The notes under the pieces: model-generated
Database searches by the model: none
What the model was told of the DNA's origin: nothing
Seen by the model: the letters and a program-made list of their open reading frames with translations, nothing else
Shown here: positions 46,901 to 56,545 of the stretch, in pieces
Layout of the letters: each line of letters starts with the position of its first letter
Numbering within the stretch: position 1 is the first letter of the stretch
Translations under genes and position numbers: made by a program
Source of the DNA: Rhizobium sp. 9140
Lineage (GTDB): Bacteria; Pseudomonadota; Alphaproteobacteria; Rhizobiales; Rhizobiaceae
Length of the DNA: 64,000 bases
NCBI RefSeq assembly: GCF_900067135.1
Contig: NZ_FJUR01000001.1
Span: 610,501-674,500 of the forward strand
Reading direction: 5' to 3'

Positions 46901-48752
46901 CGGCATGCTGCTGTCGCGCCAGATCCGCCTCATCGGCGCCTTCGACCACCGCGACATCGTCATCGATCCCGATCCCGATATCGCCGCATCCTTTGCCGAG
47001 CGCGAGCGGCTGTTCGCGTTGCCACGCTCGAGCTGGCAGGATTATGACCGCTCCGTGCTGTCGAAGGGCGGCATGATCATTCCGAGGACCGAGAAATCAG
47101 TGAAGCTGACCCTGGAAGCGGCGGCCGCCATCGGGCTCGAGAAGACCCAGGCGACGCCCTTCGAGATCATGACGGCCATCCTGAAGACGCGTGTCGACCT
47201 TCTCTGGTTCGGCGGCATCGGCACCTATGTGCGTGGCCCGACCGAGAACGACGCCGATGTCGGCGACCGTGCGAATGACCCGATCCGCATCACGGCGGAC
47301 GAGGTCGGCGCGCGCGTCATCGGGGAGGGCGCCAATCTGGGCGTTACGCAGCGCGGCCGCATCGCTTTCGGCCTTGCCGGCGGCCGCTGCAACTCGGACG
47401 CCATCGACAATTCGGCCGGCGTCAACTCCTCCGACGTCGAGGTCAACATCAAGATCGCGCTGGCCTCCGCCATGCGCGATGGCCGCCTGACACGGGCGAA
47501 ACGCAACACCCTGCTCGCCTCGATGACCGACGAGGTCGCGTCTCTCGTCCTCCATAACAACTACCAGCAATCCCTCGCCATCTCGCTGACCGAGATGCAG
47601 GGTGCCGCCAACCGCACATCGCTTGCCCGCCTCATGACGCGGCTGGAGGCGGAAGGGCTCTTGAACCGCAAGGTGGAGGTTCTGCCGAACGACAGCGCGC
47701 TCAGCGAGCGCTACCAGTCCGGCAAGGCTCTGACCCGGGCGGAGATCGGCGTTCTGCTCTCCTATGCCAAGATCGTGCTCTTCGACGAAATCGTCGACAG
47801 CGATCTGCCCGACGACCCCTATTTCCACGAAACGCTGATCGGCTACTTTCCGGGCAAGATGCAGAAGGCGCATCAGGGCGACATCGAGACCCACCGCCTG
47901 CGCCGGGAGATCATCGCCACGCTGCTCTGCAACGACGTGATCAATCGCGGCGGGCCGGCGTTCGTCTCGACCATGATCGACCAGACCGGCTTCCTGCCGG
48001 CCGATGTGGTCAAGGCCGCCGTGCTGACACGCGACGGCTACGACCTGCCGCGCCTCTACCGTGCGATCGACGCCCTCGACAACGTGGTGCCCGGCACCGT
48101 GCAGAACGAGCTCTATCAGGATGTCGGCCGCATCTTCGCGATCGTCACCGAGCGCACGCTTCGGACCCGAGCCAGCACCGGCCCTCTCGGGCAGGCGATC
48201 GACACGCTGCGCAAGGCGCTGGAAAAGCTGACCACGGCCGCACATGGCGCTGTGCCGGAGGAGGCAGTCGCGGAGATCGAGGCCCGCGCGGCGGCCCTTG
48301 TGGAAAAGGGCGTTCCGGAGGAGCTGGCGCAGGACATCGCCCAACTCTTCCTCATTACCCTCGTACCGGAGATCATGCAGATCTCGTCGGTCGCGGGAAC
48401 GTCCCTTGCCCGCACCGCACAGAGCTATTTCGCGGTGACGCAGAGCCTCAAGGTCGGCCGGCTGCTGGCCTCGGCCGAGCGTATCATCACCACCGACCCC
48501 TATGAGGCGATGGCGCTCGCCCGCAGCGTCAGCGATATCGCCGATGCCCGCCGCGCCATCACCATCGCCGCCCTGACCCAGCGCAAGGGCGAGAAGGAAC
48601 CGGTCATCGCCTGGCAGGAAGGAGACGCCGACCGCTTCAACCGTGTCGTGACGCAACTCATGCAGATGACGGAGAAGGGCGAGACGACGCTTGCCAAGAT
48701 CACCGTGGCGGCGGGCCTGCTGAGCGATCTCGCCGAAGACAGGGCCGGCTGA
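43929..48752 (+). CDS. gdhB: NAD-dependent glutamate dehydrogenase, large (about 180 kDa) class
   Basis: A 1,607-residue enzyme converting glutamate to 2-oxoglutarate and ammonia. The N-terminal half (about 1-700) is the regulatory, ACT-like part of the large class; the catalytic domain begins near 780 with [25 protein letters not shown] (partly quoted) and contains [20 protein letters not shown] with active-site Lys, [13 protein letters not shown], and the NAD-binding [17 protein letters not shown]. The length fits the GDH-180 type. GGAGGA precedes the ATG at 43929. The stop overlaps the start of an UMF1-type transporter gene (TGATG), so both are probably expressed together. The symbol is by family; names vary. 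Confidence 0.95.
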   Translation: [1607 protein letters not shown]

Positions 48753-50176
48753 TGGCGGAGACGGTGGAGGGGGCACCAGCGCCGGCAAGCCGAGACAGGG
48801 CAAGTCGGGGGCAAACCGGCCGCGCGGGCCTCTGGGGCTGGATGCTGTTCGACCTCGCGGCGCAGCCCTTCTTCACTGTCGTCATCACCTTCATCTTCGG
48901 CCCCTATTTCGTCTCCCGCTTGACGGACGATCCGGCAGCGGGCCAGGCGATGTGGGGCTATACGCTCACTGTCTCCGGCCTCGTCATCGCGGTGATGTCG
49001 CCGATCCTCGGATCTCTGGCGGACGCGACGGGCGCGCGAAAGCCTTGGATCGCCGGCTTCGCGGTCGTCAAGATCACGGCCTTGTCGGCGCTCTGGTTCG
49101 CAGTCCCCGGGTCTCCGCTGGTCCTGTCTTTCGCCTGCATCGTCCTGGCGTCGATTGCGGCCGAGTTTTCCATCGTCTTCAACGACAGCATGATGCCGCG
49201 GCTCGTGCCGCCGGCAGACACCGGCCGGATCTCCAACATCGCCTGGGGCATCGGCTATCTCGGCGGCATGATCGTGCTGATCGCCGTCGTGGCACTTCTC
49301 GCCGGCAGTCCGGAGACGGGATTGACGGCGCTCGGCATTGCCCCGCTCTTCGGCCTCAATCCCGCAACCGGCGCCGACGCCCGCATCACGGGTCCATTGG
49401 CGGCCCTCTGGTATGCGCTCTTCATCCTCCCGATGTTCATGTTCACGCCGGACGCACCGAAGACAAAGACATCGGCAAGGCATGCGATCGCGGAGGGACT
49501 TGCCGACTTGAAAAGCACGGTCCTCGGCCTGCGGCAACGGCGCGGCATCTTGAGGTTTCTGATCGCCCGGATGATCTTTCAGGATGGCGTCAACGGGCTT
49601 CTGGCTCTGGGTGGAACGTTTGCCGCCGGCATGTTCGCATGGCGGACGCTTGAGCTTGGGCTCTACGGCATCATTCTCAACGTCGTGGCGATTGGCGGGT
49701 GTCTGTTTGCCAGCAAACTCGATACGGCGCTGGGTTCCAAGACCATCGTCATTCTCAGTCTGTCGAGCCTGATCGTCGCGACGGTCGGCATCGTCTCGAC
49801 AGGGCCGGGTTTCACGCTGTTCGGGCTGGTGCCGCTCTCGACCGCCGATAGCGGCGGCCTGTTCGGCACGGCCGCGGAAAAAGCTTACATTCTCTTCGGC
49901 CTGCTGGTCGGCATCGCGTTCGGCCCGGTGCAGGCCTCCGCCCGCTCCTACCTCGCCCGCAGCGTGGTACCGGAAGAGGCCGGCCGCTATTTCGGCCTCT
50001 ATGCCCTGTCGGGCCGGGCAACCTCGTTCCTGGCACCGGCCAGCGTCGCCACCCTGACGCTTGCCACCGGTTCCGCACGGGTCGGCATGATGGCGCTGAT
50101 CGCGTTCCTCGTCATTGGGCTGCTGATCCTCCTGACGACGCCCTATCCGGCCGACAAGGGCGACCGGACAGGATAG
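48752..50176 (+). CDS. MFS transporter, UMF1 (Atg22-like) family
   Basis: A 474-residue membrane protein with about 12 helices. The start GWMLFDLAAQPFFTVVITFIFGPYF is the UMF1 signature, followed by SPILGSLADATGARKPWI (MFS motif A) and the family's central NDSMMPRLVPPADTGRIS. Fungal Atg22 relatives export amino acids from the vacuole; the role of bacterial members is largely unknown. It overlaps the glutamate dehydrogenase gene by one base, which hints at a link to amino-acid export or uptake, an inference only. It is convergent with purH, 20 bases apart. Confidence 0.87.
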   Translation: MAETVEGAPAPASRDRASRGQTGRAGLWGWMLFDLAAQPFFTVVITFIFGPYFVSRLTDDPAAGQAMWGYTLTVSGLVIAVMSPILGSLADATGARKPWIAGFAVVKITALSALWFAVPGSPLVLSFACIVLASIAAEFSIVFNDSMMPRLVPPADTGRISNIAWGIGYLGGMIVLIAVVALLAGSPETGLTALGIAPLFGLNPATGADARITGPLAALWYALFILPMFMFTPDAPKTKTSARHAIAEGLADLKSTVLGLRQRRGILRFLIARMIFQDGVNGLLALGGTFAAGMFAWRTLELGLYGIILNVVAIGGCLFASKLDTALGSKTIVILSLSSLIVATVGIVSTGPGFTLFGLVPLSTADSGGLFGTAAEKAYILFGLLVGIAFGPVQASARSYLARSVVPEEAGRYFGLYALSGRATSFLAPASVATLTLATGSARVGMMALIAFLVIGLLILLTTPYPADKGDRTG

Positions 50177-50196
50177 GTTTTTCGCCTCGTGCCGGC

Positions 50197-51810
50197 TTAA
50201 TGCCGGAAATGGCGCATGCCCGTGAAGACCATGGCGATACCGGCCTCATCGGCTGCGGCGATCACTTCTTCGTCGCGCATCGAGCCACCCGGCTGGATGA
50301 CGGCGGTCGCACCGGCCGCAACGGCGGACAGAAGACCATCGGCAAACGGCAGGAAGGCTTCGGACGCCACGGCCGACCCAATCGTCAGCGGCTTGTCGAG
50401 CCCGAGCGCCCGCGCGGCCTCCTCGGCCTTGATCGCAGCAATGCGGACGGAATCGACGCGGCTCATCTGCCCGGCGCCGATACCGACCGTCTGGCCATCC
50501 TTAGCATAGACGACGGCGTTCGACTTGACGTGCTTTGCGACCTTGAAGGCGAACTTCATGTCGATGAGTTCCTGCGCCGTCGGCGCGCGGCGGGTGACGA
50601 CCTTGAGGTCAAGATCCTCGACCATGCCATTGTCGCGCGTCTGCACGAGAAGACCGCCGGCCACCGTCTTTGCGGACAGGCCGGGCAGGCGAGGGTCGGG
50701 CAGGGCGCCGGTGACGAGCAGGCGCAGATTGGTCTTGCGAGCGATGATCGCTCTTGCCTCGTCGCTGATCGCAGGGGCGATGATGACCTCGGTGAAGAGC
50801 TTCACGATCTCTTCGGCCGTTGCGCCATCCAGTTCCTGGTTCAGCGCGATGATGCCGCCGAAGGCCGACGTGCTGTCGCAGGCGAGCGCACGCCGATAGG
50901 CATCCACGAGCGTCGTTGCCGTCGCCACACCGCAGGGGTTGGCATGCTTGATGATGGCGCAGGCAGGCGCCGTTTCCGGCGGAAACTCGGCCACCAGTTC
51001 GAAGGCGGCATCGGTATCGTTGATGTTGTTGTAGGAAAGCTGCTTGCCCTGCAACAGGGTCGCGGTGGCGACGCCCGGACGGTTTTCGCCGGTCACGTAG
51101 AAAGCCGCCTTCTGGTGCGGGTTCTCGCCGTAGCGCATTTCTTCCTTCAGCACGCCGCCGATCGCGCGATGCCGTGGCATCGGCGTGTCCAGCACCTCGG
51201 CAAACCAGCCCGAAATCACCGTGTCATAGGCGGCCGTCCGCGCATAGGCCTTGGCGGCCATCTGGCGCCGGAAGGCGAATGTCGTTGCTGCATCGTCGCC
51301 AAGCTGGGCGATCAGCGTCTCGTAGTCGGCGGGATCGGTAATAACGGTGACATAAGCGTGGTTCTTCGCGGCCGCGCGGATCATGGCCGGGCCGCCGATA
51401 TCGATGTTCTCGACTGTCGTTGCGTAATCCCCGCCTTTGGCACGGACGTCCTCGAACGGATAGAGATTGATAACCGCGAGATCGATCGCAGCGATCCCAT
51501 GGGTCTCCATGGCCCCAACGTGTTCGGCATCGTCACGAATGGCCAGCAGACCGCCATGCACGCCGGGATGCAATGTCTTCACACGGCCGTCCATGACTTC
51601 GGGAAACCCGGTCAGTTCGGACACGTCGCGCACCGGCAGGCCGGCCTCCGACAGCGTCTTGTGCGTGCCGCCGGTCGAAACGAGCGCCACACCCTTTTCG
51701 TGCAGCGCACGGGCAAACTCGACGATGCCGCTCTTGTCGGACACCGAGAGAAGGGCTGTGCGCAGGGCAACGCGATCGGGGGCGGGAATGTTCTTGGAGG
51801 CAACGGCCAT
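50197..51810 (-). CDS. purH: Bifunctional AICAR formyltransferase / IMP cyclohydrolase
   Basis: A 537-residue enzyme for the last two steps of IMP synthesis. The N-terminal cyclohydrolase domain starts [22 protein letters not shown] and shows STGGTHKTL and DGRVKTLHP; the C-terminal transformylase has [13 protein letters not shown] [25 protein letters not shown] and [16 protein letters not shown] near the end. GGAG lies just before the start. It is the last gene of the minus-strand run htpX-rsmB-heparinase-purH; 200 bases separate it from the heparinase gene and may hold its own promoter. Confidence 0.96.
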   Translation of the reverse strand: MAVASKNIPAPDRVALRTALLSVSDKSGIVEFARALHEKGVALVSTGGTHKTLSEAGLPVRDVSELTGFPEVMDGRVKTLHPGVHGGLLAIRDDAEHVGAMETHGIAAIDLAVINLYPFEDVRAKGGDYATTVENIDIGGPAMIRAAAKNHAYVTVITDPADYETLIAQLGDDAATTFAFRRQMAAKAYARTAAYDTVISGWFAEVLDTPMPRHRAIGGVLKEEMRYGENPHQKAAFYVTGENRPGVATATLLQGKQLSYNNINDTDAAFELVAEFPPETAPACAIIKHANPCGVATATTLVDAYRRALACDSTSAFGGIIALNQELDGATAEEIVKLFTEVIIAPAISDEARAIIARKTNLRLLVTGALPDPRLPGLSAKTVAGGLLVQTRDNGMVEDLDLKVVTRRAPTAQELIDMKFAFKVAKHVKSNAVVYAKDGQTVGIGAGQMSRVDSVRIAAIKAEEAARALGLDKPLTIGSAVASEAFLPFADGLLSAVAAGATAVIQPGGSMRDEEVIAAADEAGIAMVFTGMRHFRH

Positions 51811-52010
51811 GGGAGGCTCCTAGCAAGGAAGAAGGGGCGAGGACGGGAGGCGAGGACGGGCAGGCAAGCCGGAGGGCCACGCGAAAGCCCGGCCGGCCGG
51901 ATGCCGCTGCCGTTAGCACAGCTGGCGTCGGGAAGGAACCGCACCGGCCTACAGCCCCCTGCCATTTCACCCGAATTCTCAAGGCTTCCCCTTGCTTTCG
52001 GGCACAGACA

Positions 52011-53693
52011 TCACGTTCGCCGGTAAAGAACCCACTGGATTTCGGGCTGCTCTCCGGCAGAAAAACCGATCGTCAGCATCTGGGTCTTCCGCAGGCCGGA
52101 AGGGTCGGCAAAGAAGATATCCTCCTCTACCACAATCACACCATCACGGCAGGTCAGCACCCAGCTGTCGCCGTCCGGTGCAACCAGCTTGACCTCATGC
52201 GCATCCGCCTGTCGCAGGCTGATAGCGGGGTGGATATGGAAGCGCGCAACGGCGCTTGCCGTATGTGCGGGATCAGGATCCGCCCCGTCCACCGTTACCA
52301 ATCGGTCGCGACCGCGCAAGGTCGTACCCGCGGCATTGAGGCTCAGATCCCGCTCATGCATCAGATTGAAGGCACCGGCATAACCGTTGTGGCGCGCGAC
52401 CACGCTGTCGCCGCCTTCCCCGGGCGAATGCGTCACCGAGACCTCCGTCACGCCGCCGGTGATGATCGGCCCCAGAAAACGAGAGGTCGAAAGCCGGGCC
52501 GACGAGCGATCCTCGACGGTGACGGTGGAATGCGCCGCGGTTACCCGGGCCATCTGGCGAAACCGCTCGCCGGCAAAGCGCGGCGCGCCGGAATTGATGA
52601 TGAACCGGTGACGGCCGGAGGAAAGCTCGAAGGAGAGGCAGCCGGCATGCGCTTCCCGTGAGAGGGCAGCCGAAAGCGGGCATCCGGTGTCCATGATCAC
52701 AACGACGTCCTTGGCCGCCAGCCGCTCGTATTGGCTATCCGGCAGACCCTTGAACGGCTGACCGGCCGTCTCGTCGTAGCGCAGCACCGACATCAGCTCG
52801 TTTGCCTGCGCGGACGTCGCGCCATTGAACAGCGCCAGTTCGCCGCCCTGATGGCGAAAGAAACGCAGGGCTGGAAACATGCGGTCGATGGACGGGATCA
52901 GCTTGACCGGAACGTCGTGACCGAGATTGACATAGGTCTGGCGCAGCGGCAGCAGGTCGAGAAGGAGATCGAGCGCCACGCGCGGATTGCGCGAGGCATG
53001 ACCGCCATCGGGGAGGATCTGGCGATCCAGTTCGTCGTCGAGATGGCGTGCAGCCCGGCGAATGGCCGAACCCGAGGCGGGCATGGAGACCGTCGCGAAC
53101 GCGATGGCGATCCGGACCTGGAGCCGTCCCTCGCCATCCGGCACCGCATTGGCGACATGCCGGAGGTAACGGACATGCACTGCGAGGCTCTTGAGAAACC
53201 GGCGATAGAACACGTGATCCGCCTGCTTCAGGATCACCGGGGAATGGGAGAGCCAGGCGATCAAGCGCTGTGCCGCGACATCCGGCTCCCAGGCAATGCC
53301 CTTGATGCCGCGGCCATGTGTGGCCAGCCACCGGCTGACCAGCTGGCGCGCGCGGGAAAGATCGTCTTCCTCGGTCAGCGCCCTTATGTGACGCGCCCAG
53401 CTGAAGGTGTGCAGCCGGATCGCGAATTCACGGGAAGGCAGATCCACTTCGAACGGTGATTCGCCGTCCGTTTCCAGAATACGTCCGGCGAGCGGAAAGC
53501 GCCCGGCAACGATCTCGCTGGCGATATGGGGGTCGATAACCCTGAGGTCCGTCGGCGCGACAATCAGCCGGTCGGGCGTCGTGCCGGAGAAGCGGATGAA
53601 CGACATGCGACCGAGCACAAGGCGGCGCGACAGGCGCCACCAGGCTTCCCGAATGGTGAGAGATATCAGCCGTCGACTGTCCGACATCCGCAT
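52011..53693 (-). CDS. Heparinase II/III family protein
   Basis: A 560-residue protein with the fold order of heparinase II/III-type polysaccharide lyases: an alpha-barrel N-terminal part (about 90-280, containing WEPDVAAQRLIAWLSHS and ASRNPRVALDLLLDLLPLR) and a beta-sandwich C-terminal part with INSGAPRFAG and TAAHSTVTVED, the latter carrying a family-typical His. No signal peptide is visible, so it appears cytoplasmic, unlike secreted lyases. Its substrate in rhizobia is not established. It sits between rsmB and purH. The start at 53693 is uncertain; 53687 is also possible. Confidence 0.85.
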   Translation of the reverse strand: MRMSDSRRLISLTIREAWWRLSRRLVLGRMSFIRFSGTTPDRLIVAPTDLRVIDPHIASEIVAGRFPLAGRILETDGESPFEVDLPSREFAIRLHTFSWARHIRALTEEDDLSRARQLVSRWLATHGRGIKGIAWEPDVAAQRLIAWLSHSPVILKQADHVFYRRFLKSLAVHVRYLRHVANAVPDGEGRLQVRIAIAFATVSMPASGSAIRRAARHLDDELDRQILPDGGHASRNPRVALDLLLDLLPLRQTYVNLGHDVPVKLIPSIDRMFPALRFFRHQGGELALFNGATSAQANELMSVLRYDETAGQPFKGLPDSQYERLAAKDVVVIMDTGCPLSAALSREAHAGCLSFELSSGRHRFIINSGAPRFAGERFRQMARVTAAHSTVTVEDRSSARLSTSRFLGPIITGGVTEVSVTHSPGEGGDSVVARHNGYAGAFNLMHERDLSLNAAGTTLRGRDRLVTVDGADPDPAHTASAVARFHIHPAISLRQADAHEVKLVAPDGDSWVLTCRDGVIVVEEDIFFADPSGLRKTQMLTIGFSAGEQPEIQWVLYRRT

Positions 53694-53828
53694 GAATGAA
53701 ATGAAGCCCCACCCCATTCCGACAACACGCCGGAATGTTCACGATCGAAGACACGATGTTGTGTTTCGCGGTCAGCATCAGGGGATGACCGAGGGAACAC
53801 AAGCGGTCAAGGTATGGAAACTCTTTCC

Positions 53829-55205
53829 TTACAACGATCTACGCAGGACTGTGGCATAAAAGCCGTCCAGTCCGCCGGCAAATCCCGGCTGCGGGGCGAG
53901 CATGGCGGGCGTCGTTCGCAGTTCTCCGAGAGGCGTTATCGCTTCTTCGAGACCCGGGAAAGCTGCGGGATCGACCGGAACACGCTCACAGTCCGCATTT
54001 GCCACGACGCGCGCAACCATGGCTTCGCCCTCTGCCGGATCCAGCGAGCAATTGGAAAACACCACGAGGCCACCGGGCTTGACCACGGTGAGAGCGTGAC
54101 GCAGCAGCCGTTCCTGCAAGCCCGCCAGCTTGGTGATATCCTCCGGACCCTTAGTATAGGGAACATCCGGGTGGCGGCGGATCGTGCCGGTGGAGGAGCA
54201 AGGCGCATCGAGCAGGGCCGCATCAAACAGCGTTTCCGGTCGAAAATCCGCCATGTTGCACTCCAACGTCTCAGCTGTCAGGCCGAGCCGCTCGAGATTG
54301 GCGTTCAGCCGCTTGAGCCGGCTCGCGGACTGGTCGAGCGCCGTCACCTCTGCGCCTGCGCCGATCAGCTGCGCCGTCTTGCCGCCGGGGGCCGCACAGA
54401 GATCCACCACGCGCTTGCCGCTGATGTCGCCGAAGAGCCGCGCCGGCAGCGAGGCTGCAGCATCCTGCACCCACCATTGGCCATCGTCGAACCCCTCGAG
54501 TGCCGAGACAGCACCCTGAAACGAGGCAAGGCGAACACTACCGGTCGGAAGTACGACACCGCCAAGACGCTGCGCCCATGTGTCCGGATCGGACTTTACC
54601 GTGATGTCGATGGCGGCCGGCTCCAGAAGTGCCTCCGCAATGCGCGCAGCATGATCCTGCCCATAGGTCGAGACCAGCCGCGCCATGTACCAGTCGGGAA
54701 GGGAGGGTGTCGTTTCGGCAGCGATTCGAAGAAGATCCTTTTTCTCCCGCGACAAACGACGCAGCACGGCATTGGTCAGGCTCGCAAAGCGCCGATTGCG
54801 CGGATCGGCATTGGCCTGTTCCACAGCAAGGTCTACGGCCGAGTGATCGGGAATATCCAGATAGACGATCTGCGTTGCCGCGACGACGAGCTGGTGATGC
54901 AAGGCCCTCGCACCGTCCGGCAGAGGCGTCTTCAGGAGCTGGTCGAGCATAGCCTCGATACGGGGAAGATGCCGCAATGCCGTGTGGAGAATAGCTTTAA
55001 CGAGCGTCCGATCGATATCGGACAGCTGACGGTAAGCCGGGTTGCCACCGATTGGATCGAGCATGCCATCCAGCGAGATCTTCTTCTCGATCACCGCACC
55101 AAGCAGTTTCGCTGCCGCTTGCCGCGCCAGGAGGCCGGGCTTTTGCGGCCCGGGAGCCGGCTTTTCAGATCGTTGCGTAGCCGAATCGTTCTTTGTCTTC
55201 GTCAT
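53829..55205 (-). CDS. rsmB: RsmB/NOP-family 16S rRNA m5C methyltransferase
   Basis: A 458-residue RNA methyltransferase. The N-terminal NusB-like domain (about 30-160) is followed by the SAM-binding methyltransferase domain with [15 protein letters not shown], the catalytic [15 protein letters not shown] and a second conserved cysteine in [10 protein letters not shown]. It should methylate a cytosine of 16S rRNA (C967 in E. coli). The ATG at 55205 overlaps the htpX stop by four bases, which fixes the start better than the GTG nine bases upstream. Confidence 0.9.
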   Translation of the reverse strand: MTKTKNDSATQRSEKPAPGPQKPGLLARQAAAKLLGAVIEKKISLDGMLDPIGGNPAYRQLSDIDRTLVKAILHTALRHLPRIEAMLDQLLKTPLPDGARALHHQLVVAATQIVYLDIPDHSAVDLAVEQANADPRNRRFASLTNAVLRRLSREKKDLLRIAAETTPSLPDWYMARLVSTYGQDHAARIAEALLEPAAIDITVKSDPDTWAQRLGGVVLPTGSVRLASFQGAVSALEGFDDGQWWVQDAAASLPARLFGDISGKRVVDLCAAPGGKTAQLIGAGAEVTALDQSASRLKRLNANLERLGLTAETLECNMADFRPETLFDAALLDAPCSSTGTIRRHPDVPYTKGPEDITKLAGLQERLLRHALTVVKPGGLVVFSNCSLDPAEGEAMVARVVANADCERVPVDPAAFPGLEEAITPLGELRTTPAMLAPQPGFAGGLDGFYATVLRRSL

Positions 55206-56164
55206 CGAGACCACGGGCCTTTTGGAGGTTCGGAGCGATCACGTCCCCAACCTGTGCTGGGCACGGAACGCGTCTTTCGCGTCGCCGTAGCAGGCTGAGC
55301 CGTGCGCGTCGAGGGCCAGGAAAAGCTGGCGGCCATGTCTTCGAGAGCCGCGATACGGTTTTCGGTCGCGGGATGTGTCAAAAACAGGTTGTCCATTCGC
55401 TCGCCGGAGAGCGGGTTAATAATGAACATATGCGCTGTTGCCGGATTGCGCTCCGCCGTAGCGTTCGGCACTTGGTGCGCGGCGCCGGCAATCTTGCGCA
55501 AGGCGGAAGCGAGAGCGAGCGGCTGCCCGCAGATTTCGGCACCGCGACGGTCCGCCGAATATTCCCGCGTCCGGCTGACTGCCATCTGCACCATCATGGC
55601 GGCAAACGGCGCAATGATCATTGCTGCCAGCGTTCCAATGAAACCAAGCGGATTGTTGTTCTCGCGATTGCCGCTGAAGAAGAAGGCGAAATTTCCGAGC
55701 ATGGAAATAGCACCCGCCAGTGTCGCCGTTAGCGTCATGGTCAGCGTGTCCCTGTTCTGCACATGGGCCAACTCATGCGCCATCACGCCTGCCACTTCGT
55801 CATATGTCAGCGCCTGCAAAAGCCCGGTGGAGGCGGCCACGGCCGCGTTTTGGGGGTTGCGACCCGTTGCGAACGCGTTTGGCTGGGAATTATTGATGAC
55901 GTAGACCCGCGGCATCGGCAGGCCGGCATTGGCCGCGAGGTCCCGCACGATGCCATAATATTCCGGCGCGCTGCGCTCATCGACTTCCTGCGCATCATAC
56001 ATGCGCAGCACGAGCCGATCTGAGTTCCAGTAGGAGAAAAAGTTCATGGCGATCGCAATGAGAAGGGCGATCATCATGCCACCCCGACCGCCGATCAAAA
56101 GGCCAATGCCCATGAACAGGGCTGTCATGAAGGCCAGAAGCATGGCTGTACGAATAAGGTTCAT
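55202..56164 (-). CDS. htpX: Membrane zinc metalloprotease HtpX
   Basis: A 320-residue inner-membrane M48 protease. Two N-terminal helices (about 5-45) precede the zinc site HELAH (130-134, in [13 protein letters not shown]), and further helices lie near 150-200. The third ligand Glu is in [15 protein letters not shown]. It degrades misfolded membrane proteins. ATG 56164 has GGAGA upstream. rsmB overlaps its stop. The divergent DUF1674 gene starts 130 bases away. Confidence 0.95.
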   Translation of the reverse strand: MNLIRTAMLLAFMTALFMGIGLLIGGRGGMMIALLIAIAMNFFSYWNSDRLVLRMYDAQEVDERSAPEYYGIVRDLAANAGLPMPRVYVINNSQPNAFATGRNPQNAAVAASTGLLQALTYDEVAGVMAHELAHVQNRDTLTMTLTATLAGAISMLGNFAFFFSGNRENNNPLGFIGTLAAMIIAPFAAMMVQMAVSRTREYSADRRGAEICGQPLALASALRKIAGAAHQVPNATAERNPATAHMFIINPLSGERMDNLFLTHPATENRIAALEDMAASFSWPSTRTAQPATATRKTRSVPSTGWGRDRSEPPKGPWSR

Positions 56165-56292
56165 GCGCGTCTCCGAAAGCGGAAGGTGCATTTTCGGCGG
56201 CGTTTCACGTGAATCATCGTGAGATTGCCGCGTTTCACCCTATATGATGGGGCGTAGGTGCCACGGATTCAACGGCGTAGTGAGGTCTCGCA

Positions 56293-56493
56293 ATGCTGAA
56301 CGACAACGACAACAATCAGGAAACAGCGGGCAAGGTTCTTTCGCCCGCGGCGCGCCGCGCCCTTGAGGAAGCCGCCGCTCGCCGCGAAGCGAGCGCCGCG
56401 CTGGAACTACCGACGGAAATCGGCGGTCGCGGCGGGGCGGAGCCGGTGCGATTCGGTGACTGGGAAATCAACGGTCGCGCGATCGATTTCTGA
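56293..56493 (+). CDS. DUF1674 protein, SDHAF4-like succinate dehydrogenase assembly factor
   Basis: A 66-residue soluble protein with the conserved DUF1674 end IGGRGGAEPVRFGDWEINGRAIDF (only the last part is diagnostic: RFGDWE and a terminal DF). The mitochondrial member SDHAF4 helps assemble the flavinylated SDH subunit, and alphaproteobacterial homologues are thought to do likewise. No sdh genes are nearby. It is divergent from htpX, and acs follows convergently. Confidence 0.88.
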   Translation: MLNDNDNNQETAGKVLSPAARRALEEAAARREASAALELPTEIGGRGGAEPVRFGDWEINGRAIDF

Positions 56494-56545
56494 TTGAGAC
56501 GCGAAACAAGGACCGGAAGCCGTTGTCGGATGCCGGTTTTCTCAG

